From the NCBI RefSeq assembly GCF_001613385.1, contig NZ_BDCG01000017.1, positions 1 through 64,000 of the forward strand: 64,000 nucleotides of DNA. Reading direction: 5' to 3'. The notes below the pieces were generated by a model, which did no database searches, had not been told where the DNA came from, and saw nothing but the letters and a program-made list of their open reading frames with translations. This stretch comes from Nocardia flavorosea NBRC 108225. Its GTDB lineage: Bacteria; Actinomycetota; Actinomycetes; Mycobacteriales; Mycobacteriaceae. Made by a program: the position numbers and the translations under genes. This document shows positions 50,937-58,563 of the stretch, piece after piece. The number at the start of each line of letters is the position of its first letter. Position 1 is the first letter of the stretch.

Positions 50937-51557
50937 TCACGCCTTCCAGATATCGAGGAGTTCCCGGGTCGTGGTGACCGTGGCCAGCAGCGACAGGGTG
51001 TTTTCGATCATCGCCGCGTCGTACTCCGCCGGGACACCGGCCACCGCGTCGCAGGGAAGGACCACCTCGTGGGCCGCGTTCACCGCGTCCATGACGAGAT
51101 TCGGGATTGCCACGTTCAGTGAGACGCCCACGGCGACGATTGTCCGGACGCCGAGGTTGCGCAGGACCGCATCGAGATCGGTGCCGCCCATGGGCCCGAG
51201 GCCATGGGTGCGAGTGAGTACCAGATCGGCTGGTTCGGGCCCGAATTCGGGGAGCAACTGCGCACCGCGACTGCCCGGAGTTACTGCGACCCCGCGGCGC
51301 CCGACCGCGAACAGTTTCGCGTTGTGGTTCGAGCCCAGGCCGTCGGCACGGCGGTTGACCAGGCAGTGCACCACCCGCACACCCGCGGCGCGGGCGACCG
51401 GCAGTAGTGCGGCGATATTGGGTAGCGCCTCCCGGCGTGCCTCGTCGGCGAGCGCGGCCAAGCCCGCGTCGGGCCCGACCACGGCGCCCTGGCATTCCTG
51501 AGTGACCAGGGCGGTCCGCTCGGGGGCGATCAGCTCGCTCAGCGCGCGCTTACCCAC
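50937..51557 (-). CDS. Isochorismatase-fold protein lacking the catalytic cysteine
   Basis: A 206-residue member of the isochorismatase/nicotinamidase fold. The usual Asp-Lys-Cys triad looks changed: the first strand reads ALVTQECQGAVVG (Glu for Asp), the lysine position is in VLTRTHGLGPM (Arg), and the nucleophile region reads GVSLNVAIPNLVMDAVN, with Ala where Cys normally follows NV or DH. It may be a binding protein or use another mechanism; I recall related actinobacterial sequences starting with QECQ. GTG 51557 has GAGGAG six bases upstream, better than TTG 51563. It is 27 bases from the Rieske gene. Confidence 0.82.
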   Translation of the reverse strand: MGKRALSELIAPERTALVTQECQGAVVGPDAGLAALADEARREALPNIAALLPVARAAGVRVVHCLVNRRADGLGSNHNAKLFAVGRRGVAVTPGSRGAQLLPEFGPEPADLVLTRTHGLGPMGGTDLDAVLRNLGVRTIVAVGVSLNVAIPNLVMDAVNAAHEVVLPCDAVAGVPAEYDAAMIENTLSLLATVTTTRELLDIWKA

Positions 51558-51584
51558 GAGCAACTCCTCGGCCGCGCCCGGCGT

Positions 51585-52595
51585 TCATACCGGGCTGCCG
51601 GCTTCAACGGGTGGGACATCGTAGAACTGCTTAGCCCATTTACGCAGCGACAGATAGGGTTTGGCGTCCTTGGGTGACAGCGGCGGATGTTCGACGTACT
51701 TCTGGTACCGCCAGATGCTCAGGTCCTCCCATACCGTGACCAGGAACTGCCGCTCCACCCGTTCCCGCACCTCGGGCGGCGGGACGTCGGAGTCGTCGCC
51801 CGGTTTCTTGGGCCACCAGATCGAGTAGAACAGGTCCGAGCATTCGTCGTCGACGGGTGTGGTCGCGAAGATGAGCCGATGGTTGGACGATCCCTCGAAG
51901 GCGCTGATCGAACCGCCGAGGCCGAACATCTGGGCGTGGATTTTCAATGCCATCTTGTCCGGATCGTCACTGCGGGCGTCGGGCCAGCCGGTGAGGAACG
52001 ACCAGGTGTGGCCCTCGGCGCTGTAGTCCAGCATCTGCGGGGTCACGGTGGCGCCGTGGACGTATTCGAAATGCAGGCTGTCCGGCCCGTTCTCCAGGAC
52101 GACCTGCGGATGCACCGGTTCCTGCTCGGTTTTTCGGGAGAATTCGGGATAGGGGCGGTAGTAGCCGTCCGGGTCGCTGCCGAGTTCGGGGAACATCCGC
52201 AGGATGTCCGGCATCTCCCATTGTGGTTCCTTCCCTTCGGGATGGTGCCACATGAACACGCAGCCGTTCTGTTCGTTCACCGGGTACACCTGCAATCGCA
52301 GGCCCCGGTTGACCCGGTCCTCGCCGGGGATCTTGCGGTTGCGCCCGTCCGGGCCCCACCGCCAGCCGTGGAACGGGCATTCGACGCAATCGCCGACCAC
52401 CTTGCCGCCGTGCCCTATATGGGCGCCGAGGTGGCGGCAGTGGCCGGTGAGGATATGCAGTTCGCCGGCCTCGTCGCGATAGGCCACGAGGTCTTCGCCG
52501 AAATAGCGCAGCGGACGCGCCTCGCCGAGCGGGAACTCGGCGGACCAGCCGACCATGAACCAGCCGGTGACTTTCCAGGTGAAGGGGACCTTCAT
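51585..52595 (-). CDS. Rieske non-haem iron oxygenase, alpha-type subunit (KshA-like)
   Basis: A 336-residue oxygenase. The Rieske [2Fe-2S] ligands are CRHLGAHIGHG (C53, H55) and CVECPFHGW (C73, H76). The mononuclear iron site is in ENGPDSLHFEYVHGA (Asp/His/His). This size and arrangement are those of 3-ketosteroid-9-alpha-hydroxylase-like enzymes that hydroxylate steroids or other alicyclic substrates with O2. GGAGGTG lies six bases before ATG 52595, the best ribosome site seen. It is the last gene of a four-gene operon. Its electron-transfer reductase is not adjacent; the nearest candidate is truncated. Confidence 0.92.
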   Translation of the reverse strand: MKVPFTWKVTGWFMVGWSAEFPLGEARPLRYFGEDLVAYRDEAGELHILTGHCRHLGAHIGHGGKVVGDCVECPFHGWRWGPDGRNRKIPGEDRVNRGLRLQVYPVNEQNGCVFMWHHPEGKEPQWEMPDILRMFPELGSDPDGYYRPYPEFSRKTEQEPVHPQVVLENGPDSLHFEYVHGATVTPQMLDYSAEGHTWSFLTGWPDARSDDPDKMALKIHAQMFGLGGSISAFEGSSNHRLIFATTPVDDECSDLFYSIWWPKKPGDDSDVPPPEVRERVERQFLVTVWEDLSIWRYQKYVEHPPLSPKDAKPYLSLRKWAKQFYDVPPVEAGSPV

Positions 52596-52622
52596 ATGAC
52601 ACCTCCGATGTCTGCGAGACGG

Positions 52623-53534
52623 CTACCGGCGAGCGAACGCGGCACCGAACCCGTCGATGAACTCTGTGGCCTTGCGGGGGCTCGAACCGTCCACATGCAC
52701 TACCGCCGAGGTGGCGCCGCGCCGTTCGAGATCGTCGAGGAATTCCCGGGCGGCGCGGACCGATCCGCGGTCGCGGATATCGAAATGCGGACAGACGGCC
52801 TGCACCTCGACCGTCTCCGGTGCGCGGCCGGCCTCGGACAACCGGCGCCGCAGCGTATCCACGGCGCTACCGAACTGGCCGGGGTTCTCGATCGGCTCGG
52901 TGCGGATCGCGGCCGCCATAGACGCGTCGGCGATGATCGGCATCCAGCCGTTGCCGTGCCGGACCACCCGCGCCAGCGCGGCCGGGCCGTTGCCGCCGAG
53001 CCAAATCGGCGGATGCGGGCGCTGGGCGGGCTGCGGCAGCCACACCGGTCCGGGGGCCGCGAAATCCTGGCCGGTCACCGGGTGTTCGGGTTCGGTCCAG
53101 ATACTGCGCAGCGCTGCCAGCGCCTCGTCCAGCAACTCGGCGCGCCGCTCGTGCGCGACACCGACGGCGCTGAACTCCGAACGCAGGTAACCGGCACCCT
53201 CTCCGGCGATCAACCGGCCGCCGGAGACGATATCCAGGCTGCCCAGGGCTTGCGCCGCCAGATAGGGATTGTGGAACGGCAGCACGTACAGATTGGTCAT
53301 GAGCCGGATACGCCGGGTGACGCCCGCCATGAAGCTCAGGGCCGCGATCGGGTCGAGGGTGTTGTGGCCACCGTTGCGGCGCCATTTCAGCGACGGGGCC
53401 GGATGCTCACTCAGCGCCACCGCCGCGAACCCGGCCTGCTCAGCGGCGACCGCGACCTCGCGAATCACCTCGGAGTGCAGGAATTCCTCGGCGGAGCCCG
53501 GAAGTTCGCTGGGGTATTCGAGTACATACTTCAT
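52623..53534 (-). CDS. LLM-class (probably F420-dependent) oxidoreductase
   Basis: A 303-residue luciferase-like TIM-barrel enzyme, intact unlike the copy at 6410. It has FAAVALSEHPAPS, RIRLMTNLYVLPFHNPYLAAQALGSLDIVSGGRLIAGEGAGY and PPIWLGGNGPAALARVVRHGNGW. In actinobacteria this class often uses coenzyme F420; the HNPYL and GEGAGYL segments are typical. Likely reactions are hydride transfer or oxygenation of a cyclic ketone or acid. Its stop lies 27 bases before the Rieske start, and its start overlaps the hydrolase stop as ATGA (53531-53534). Confidence 0.88.
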   Translation of the reverse strand: MKYVLEYPSELPGSAEEFLHSEVIREVAVAAEQAGFAAVALSEHPAPSLKWRRNGGHNTLDPIAALSFMAGVTRRIRLMTNLYVLPFHNPYLAAQALGSLDIVSGGRLIAGEGAGYLRSEFSAVGVAHERRAELLDEALAALRSIWTEPEHPVTGQDFAAPGPVWLPQPAQRPHPPIWLGGNGPAALARVVRHGNGWMPIIADASMAAAIRTEPIENPGQFGSAVDTLRRRLSEAGRAPETVEVQAVCPHFDIRDRGSVRAAREFLDDLERRGATSAVVHVDGSSPRKATEFIDGFGAAFARR

Positions 53535-54451
53535 GATGTCGGCTCCTCGGCGCGACAGTCACCCGCCGGACGGCCGCGCACACAGTCCTCGACGAACAAG
53601 AACACACTGCGGTGATAGGACTCGACGGCGTAACTCACGCTGATGTTGTGACCGGTATCGGGTTGCCGGTAGGTCACGAAGCGGGGGCACGCGGTGAAGA
53701 AGCCGGTGATCTCGGCGAGTGCCTCCGGGTCGCAGCGCCATACCTGTTCGTACTCCGCGTAGCTGAATCGCACCGGCACCTGGATCTGCGGGGCGAGCCG
53801 GGGGAAGTCCGCGGGCCACTCCCGCACGACCGTGCTCTCGTAGGGCGGCGAGGCCGACGAGACCGCACGCCCGCCCACGAGTTCGGATGGATAGACCGCT
53901 TCCGGCTGCCACAGCAGATCCCGCACGGCCGTACTTCTGCGGGTCCTGCGGACCTCGTCGATCCGGCGCAGTGCTTCCGGGTGTTTACGGCGGCCGGTAC
54001 CGGCGAGTTCGACACCGAGCAGGGAACTACCGCGGGGATCGGCGGCCATGTTCACGGCGAGGTCGCAGCCCGCGGAATGGGCCATCAGGAAGACTCCCGC
54101 GCCCCGGGAATCGGTGCCGAGCAGCGCATCGATGGTGCGGTAGGTCGCGTCGGCCCGTCGTTCCGGTGCGTCGAACGCGTCCTCGTAGGGCTCCGACGCA
54201 CCGTATCCCGGACGGTCCAGCGCCAGCACGGTGAAACCGAGCCGGGCGCCGAGCCGCAACAGCGAAAGCCGCGGTAAGCCGGGCAGGTCGAAGTATCGCG
54301 CGGTGGTCGCGCCGCCGTGCACGGCCACGACGACCGCCCGCGGCCGGTCCACCTCGGCGCACAGGGCCGACATCGGAATACCGTCGATCTCGACGATCCG
54401 TTCGGCAACCGGCGACGGACCCGCGAGCACGCCCGCCTCTTCGGCCTTCAC
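53531..54451 (-). CDS. Alpha/beta-hydrolase
   Basis: A 306-residue alpha/beta-hydrolase: oxyanion region VVAVHGGATTARYF, TVLALDRPGYGAS, nucleophile elbow LMAHSAGC, and the C-terminal catalytic histidine expected in QPDTGHNISVS. It should hydrolyse an ester, thioester or C-C bond of the pathway substrate. GTG 54451 overlaps the thiolase stop as GTGA, and its own stop overlaps the LLM start as ATGA, so three genes are translated as a unit. No signal peptide is present. Confidence 0.87.
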   Translation of the reverse strand: MKAEEAGVLAGPSPVAERIVEIDGIPMSALCAEVDRPRAVVVAVHGGATTARYFDLPGLPRLSLLRLGARLGFTVLALDRPGYGASEPYEDAFDAPERRADATYRTIDALLGTDSRGAGVFLMAHSAGCDLAVNMAADPRGSSLLGVELAGTGRRKHPEALRRIDEVRRTRRSTAVRDLLWQPEAVYPSELVGGRAVSSASPPYESTVVREWPADFPRLAPQIQVPVRFSYAEYEQVWRCDPEALAEITGFFTACPRFVTYRQPDTGHNISVSYAVESYHRSVFLFVEDCVRGRPAGDCRAEEPTS

Positions 54452-56061
54452 CGGTCCGCCCGTAACAACAGCACACCACTGGGTGTGAGCCCGCCGCTGC
54501 TCGCTACCGCGACCCGCGCATCAGCGACCTGGCGTGGGCCGGCGTCACCGCGCAATTGAACGATCGCCTCATGGATCAACCCCATGCCGTGCGTCCGGCC
54601 GTGCGACAGCTGCCCGCCGTGGGTGTTCAGTGGCAGCACTCCGTCGCGGGCAATGTTCGTGCCGTCCTGCAAGAAATCCTTGGCCTCGCCGATTCCGCAG
54701 AAGCCGAGTGCTTCGATCCAGGAAAGAAAGTTGAAGGTGAAGCCGTCGTAGAGTTCGGCGACATCGACGTCGCTGTGGCACAGGCCCGTCCGCGACCACA
54801 GATGCGCGGCCTGGCCCAGTACCTGTGGTTCGTGGGTCGGCGTGCTCTGGTCCCATTCGAGCCGTTCGACGAGTTGCGTGCCGACCGCGCCGTCGCACGG
54901 TACATCGCAGTCGTACAGCCCGAACGGTGTGGTGATCGGCCGGGCGCCGAGGTAGTCGTCCATGGTGAGCGGATCGCGGTAGACGGCCGTCGGGTTCAGC
55001 GCGGCATTGGCGCGCTGGCTGAGCGCGATCCAGCCCAGGGTCTCGCGGTCGGTGCCGTAACGGTGGAAATGCCGTTGCGCGGTCTGGGCCAGGGTATGCG
55101 CCGCGGAGACCGCACCGTAGGGCGCCAGCCACGGATCGGCGATACCCGCCGGCGGGCCGATCTTGCCGGCCTTGACCAGCTCCGAATAGGTCGATTCCCA
55201 GATGGTGCGGAAACACAGCACATGCCGGGCGAGCCCGCCCGCGACCGCGAGCATGGCCGCGATCAACGATCCGCCCGGGCCGAAGGTTTCGGCACCACCG
55301 TTGAACCAGGACGGCCGCAGGCCGAGGGCGCCTTCCACCGCGGTGACGCCGCCCTCGGTGAACGGGCCGAGCGACCCCGCACCAGGATAGGTGGACAGGC
55401 CGTCGATATCGTCGAGTTCCAGTCCCGCGTCGGCCACCGCCGCCCGGCACGCCTCGAGCGTCAACGCCAGCGGGTCGGCCATGAGCCGGCGCCCGATCCG
55501 CGACATGCCGATGCCGGTGAGCGCGACCTTGTCCTCGAATTTCTCCTGGGTCGGCATCGGCCGGATGTGTTCGTGCGCCGAGACGGGCTCGAATTCCCCC
55601 GGCGGCAGCCCGGCCGGTCCGTCCCCACCGCGGACCGGCCGGAACAGCGGCAGCCATACCTCGCCGGTCTTCTCGAACACCACTTCCATCCGCATCCCGA
55701 GCTGCAGATCGGCGGGGTCGCAGTCGACCGGGTTGGTGGTGAGCCGGACACGTGGGTCGTCCTCGAGCGCGACCTGCGCGACGACATACGGCCGCGGTAG
55801 CCCGGGCACCGCGAAGCGGTGGTTCACCGTGAAGCCCATGAGCGCCGCATAACCCGATACCGCCCGCACACCCATCCGGTCCGCCCGGCAGTACCGGCAC
55901 ACCGGTTGCGGCGGATGGATCAGGGCGGAGCAGGACAGGCATTCCTGGATGCGGAGCTTGCCGTCGGCTCCCGAGGTCCAGTAGAACTCGGTCTGTGGCG
56001 TCACGGCGGGAGGACGGCGCAGACCGTCCTCCGGCTCGGTTCCCGATTCACCGCCGGCCAT
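54448..56061 (-). CDS. DUF35 OB-fold/zinc ribbon fused to SCP-x-type thiolase
   Basis: A 537-residue natural fusion. Residues 1-150 are a DUF35 protein: a rubredoxin-like zinc ribbon (CLSC 41-44, CRYC 55-58) and an OB fold (MGFTVNHRFAVPGLPRPYVVAQVAL). Residues from about 175 are a thiolase-like lipid-transfer domain (FEDKVALTGIGMSRIG to SSGGLTPSGVLLLRADR). In ChsH2-Ltp2 and related pairs the two are separate, and the complex performs retro-aldol cleavage of steroid or bile-acid side-chain CoA esters. The classical thiolase cysteine motif is not evident, which favours aldolase-type chemistry. It leads the four-gene operon with hydrolase, LLM and Rieske oxygenase. Confidence 0.85.
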   Translation of the reverse strand: MAGGESGTEPEDGLRRPPAVTPQTEFYWTSGADGKLRIQECLSCSALIHPPQPVCRYCRADRMGVRAVSGYAALMGFTVNHRFAVPGLPRPYVVAQVALEDDPRVRLTTNPVDCDPADLQLGMRMEVVFEKTGEVWLPLFRPVRGGDGPAGLPPGEFEPVSAHEHIRPMPTQEKFEDKVALTGIGMSRIGRRLMADPLALTLEACRAAVADAGLELDDIDGLSTYPGAGSLGPFTEGGVTAVEGALGLRPSWFNGGAETFGPGGSLIAAMLAVAGGLARHVLCFRTIWESTYSELVKAGKIGPPAGIADPWLAPYGAVSAAHTLAQTAQRHFHRYGTDRETLGWIALSQRANAALNPTAVYRDPLTMDDYLGARPITTPFGLYDCDVPCDGAVGTQLVERLEWDQSTPTHEPQVLGQAAHLWSRTGLCHSDVDVAELYDGFTFNFLSWIEALGFCGIGEAKDFLQDGTNIARDGVLPLNTHGGQLSHGRTHGMGLIHEAIVQLRGDAGPRQVADARVAVASSGGLTPSGVLLLRADR

Positions 56062-56164
56062 TGCCGCACTTCGTCTCCGCCGATGTGACCGTCACCGGCC
56101 GCGTGGTCTCGTCCACGGTGTCGTCGGCGTCTGCCACCCGTGCGCCGACTGCAGGTCGAGGCAT
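56048..56164 (-). CDS. Candidate 38-residue leader peptide gene upstream of the thiolase fusion
   Basis: ATG 56164 has AAGGAG nine bases upstream, far better than the site of the following large gene. The frame encodes MPRPAVGARVADADDTVDET and 18 more residues, ends at 56048 and overlaps the fusion gene's start by 14 bases. Translation of the short frame could reinitiate at the fusion gene. No family is recognised; it may only be a coupling leader or a chance frame. Confidence 0.4.
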   Translation of the reverse strand: MPRPAVGARVADADDTVDETTRPVTVTSAETKCGNGRR

Positions 56165-56199
56165 ATCGCATACTCCTTCGTTGGTTCCCGCGAAGCCCG

Positions 56200-57300
56200 T
56201 CAGGCAGCCTTCGGCTTGGCCGGCGGCGAGTAGTTCGGCCTGCCCAGTCCGAGTACGTGCTGGGCGATCATGTTGCGGAAAACCTCCAGGGTGCCGCCGT
56301 AGATCCCGCACAGCGGCGCCCAGCGGTAGATGTATTCCGCTCCCCCGTCGTCGGCGGCGCCTTCGGTCTCCACCGGCAGGGCCGCGGCGGGCCCGAGCAG
56401 GTCCATCAGATCCGGTGAGATATCGCGCATGGCCTGCGCGATCGCGACCCGGCCGAACATATGCGGTGCGGACAGCGCCGCTTCCATCCGGGCAACACTG
56501 CGCCCCAGCCGGTACGCCACCGAGGAGTCGTCGAGCAGACGGCTCCCGTCCGGGCGCGGTTGCGCCGCGAGCGCGGCGATCCGGTCGACCGCCACCGCCA
56601 TCATCGCGCCCTGGTGGGTCATGATCGATACGTCCTGCAGCCCGTCGCCCGCGGCGTCGACCACACCGTGCTCGGTGTTGAGCGGGCCCATCAGCACCGA
56701 CCAGCCCCCGTTCACCTCACCGAGCCGGTACTTGTCGTCGACCCGGACATCGCTGTAGTAGACGATATTGGTGCGGTCGCCGTCGACGGTGCGGATGCCC
56801 TGGATCTCGATACCGGGGGTGTCGAGCGGAACCAGGAACATGGTCAGGCTCTTGTGTTTCCGGGCTTCCGGGTCGGTATTGGTGATCAGGAAGACGTACT
56901 GGCAGTTGTGCGCGCCGGTGGTGAACATCTTCGAGCCGTTGATCACCCACTGATCCCCGTCGCGTACCGCGCGCGTTTTACAGGTCGCGACATCGGATCC
57001 GCCCTCGGGTTCGGTGTAGCCGAGGCACAGCCGCACCTCGCCACTGGCCACCCTCGGCAGCACCTCTTCCTGCAGTTCGGGCGAACCGTAGTCGCGCACC
57101 GAACCGACCACGATCGCGGTGGTACCCCAGGTCACCCACGGCACCCGCGCGCGCCGCTTCTCCAGATCCCAGATGCGGCGGCGCAACCGGTTCAGCCCGC
57201 CGTCGGCCGGTTTGCTCAGTTCCGCAGTCAGCCAGCCCTCGGCGCCCATCGCCAGGTGGACGTCTTCGTCGAAGTTGTCGAGCCCGATGTCCAGCGGGCC
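56200..57300 (-). pseudogene. Acyl-CoA dehydrogenase lacking its N-terminus
   Basis: The frame encodes an acyl-CoA dehydrogenase from about residue 35 onward: GLDNFDEDVHLAMGAEGWL, RIWDLEKRRARVPWVTWGTTA, the FAD/substrate motif LGYTEPEGGSDVA, and a C-terminal YRWAPLCGIYGGTLEVFRNMIAQHVLGL with the flavin-contact region. The first helix and start codon are missing; similarity ends at about 57300, where the opposite strand begins a truncated dehydrogenase. It may still be translated from an internal start such as the ATG in AMGAEGW, but function is doubtful. It would have belonged with the thiolase-fusion operon downstream. Confidence 0.78.
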
Positions 57301-57308
57301 CTCGCGCC

Positions 57309-57521
57309 GGCCGCATCCGGATGGAGGCCGCCGGGTTGTGCCGATCCGATCATCATCTGCGCACCGGCGATATCGCGATGAGCGGATTCCCGATCCTCGG
57401 CGGACACGAAGGCGCCGGCGTGGTGGTGGCACTCGGCGAGGAAGGCGCCATAGCCGAAGCCACCGACGGCCGGATGTTCAAGAAGGTCATCGTCGCACTC
57501 GGGCGCTCCGCGGAGCACGAT
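57309..57521 (+). pseudogene. Relic of an NDMA-dependent zinc alcohol dehydrogenase
   Basis: IRMEAAGLCRSDHHLRTGDI, FPILGGHEGAGVV and then EAIAEAT-like AIAEATDGRMFKKVIVALG are recognisable pieces of the NDMA-dependent (mycofactocin-associated) alcohol dehydrogenase. In intact proteins about 150 residues, including the structural zinc site, separate the second and third pieces. Both the N-terminal 30 residues and that middle part are gone. The relic begins exactly where the truncated acyl-CoA dehydrogenase on the other strand ends. Confidence 0.72.
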
Positions 57522-57666
57522 CTGGGGGCCTGGCTGAGATCCGATTCACCGACGCCGACCACTGACGGCACGTCGTTGCCCCGTATCGCCGCCCGGACGG
57601 GCCGGCGCCTCAGAGCGCCACAGTGTGCACTCGATACCGGAGCGGTCGCGCCGGTTCGCGGCGGGC

Positions 57667-58560
57667 TCAGCTGATCGTCTCCCAGACGACATCGCGGTCG
57701 CCGGTGCGCAGTGATTCCACGCGGCGGCCGAGTTCGTGTGCGGCTCGGGGTGTAGCAGCCGCGAGTCGTATGTAGGCGCCGAGCGAGTGGTATTCGGTGA
57801 TATCTCGCAGCAATCGCCAACCGGACCATTCGAGCAGGTCATAGCCGTACTCTTGGATGAATGCCGCGCGGTCGGCCTGCGGCGTGTGGAAATGGTCGGG
57901 CAGCGTGCCGACGAGGTCGAGTTCGCGCGGGCCGAAGCAAGCGTTGTCCCAATCGATGAGCACCCACCTGCCGTTGTCCAGCACGATGTTCTCCTCATGG
58001 GCGTCGGCATGCACCAGGCCGTGGCCGAGGGGGAACCGGATCGTATCGAACTGGGCGATCAGCTCGTCGGCTCGGCGGCGGAGCCAGGCACGGTCCGGCT
58101 TGCTCAAAACCGGGCGCGTTCGCGCGGCGTCGACCTCGAATGCCTCCCGCAGCCGTCGTAGCGGGCGATACTCCGGGATCCGGAACGGTGGCACCGGCTG
58201 CTGGTGAAGGAGACGAACCAGTTTCGCGACATCGCGGGCAGCGGGTTGGGCAGCAGGGGGTCGATAGGGCCAGAATGTCGCTACCGCACTGCCGGTCAGC
58301 ACCGGTTGTATGCCGGGTAGCGGATTCAGCGCTATCGGCTCTGCCGCCGTGGACGAGAGCCATCGGGTGACCGCGATGCTCGTGGCGGCGCGCGTGCGGC
58401 GCAGCGGTGTGTCCGGGGCAAGGCGGACGACCACATCGTCTACCCGCCACACAGCATTCGACCGCCGATGTAGCAGCTCGGCCGCACTCGACTTCACACC
58501 GAACACCGAACAGGCTTTTTCGAGCTCTGTGCGGCCGGGTAGCGCACCGTCTACTACCAT
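57667..58560 (-). CDS. Aminoglycoside phosphotransferase-like kinase
   Basis: A 297-residue APH/choline kinase-fold protein. The catalytic loop is HADAHEEN (H184, D186, N191) and the metal-binding DWDN is at 203-206, followed by FGPRELDLVG. The N-lobe lacks an obvious standard glycine loop. Such proteins phosphorylate small molecules, including antibiotics, but many in actinobacteria have unrelated substrates. The gene starts three bases after the stop of the HTH-TPR regulator, so the two form an operon. Resistance function is only a possibility. Confidence 0.85.
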   Translation of the reverse strand: MVVDGALPGRTELEKACSVFGVKSSAAELLHRRSNAVWRVDDVVVRLAPDTPLRRTRAATSIAVTRWLSSTAAEPIALNPLPGIQPVLTGSAVATFWPYRPPAAQPAARDVAKLVRLLHQQPVPPFRIPEYRPLRRLREAFEVDAARTRPVLSKPDRAWLRRRADELIAQFDTIRFPLGHGLVHADAHEENIVLDNGRWVLIDWDNACFGPRELDLVGTLPDHFHTPQADRAAFIQEYGYDLLEWSGWRLLRDITEYHSLGAYIRLAAATPRAAHELGRRVESLRTGDRDVVWETIS

Positions 58561-58563
58561 CGC

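Noticed and set aside
51687..53615. A 642-codon plus-strand frame
   Set aside because: Antisense to the Rieske and LLM genes, with no recognisable domain.
54448..57300. Cholesterol side-chain degradation locus
   Set aside because: Fusion thiolase, Rieske and P450 genes fit steroid-like substrates, but no kstD, kshB, hsa or KstR box was recognised, so I did not assign steroid catabolism.
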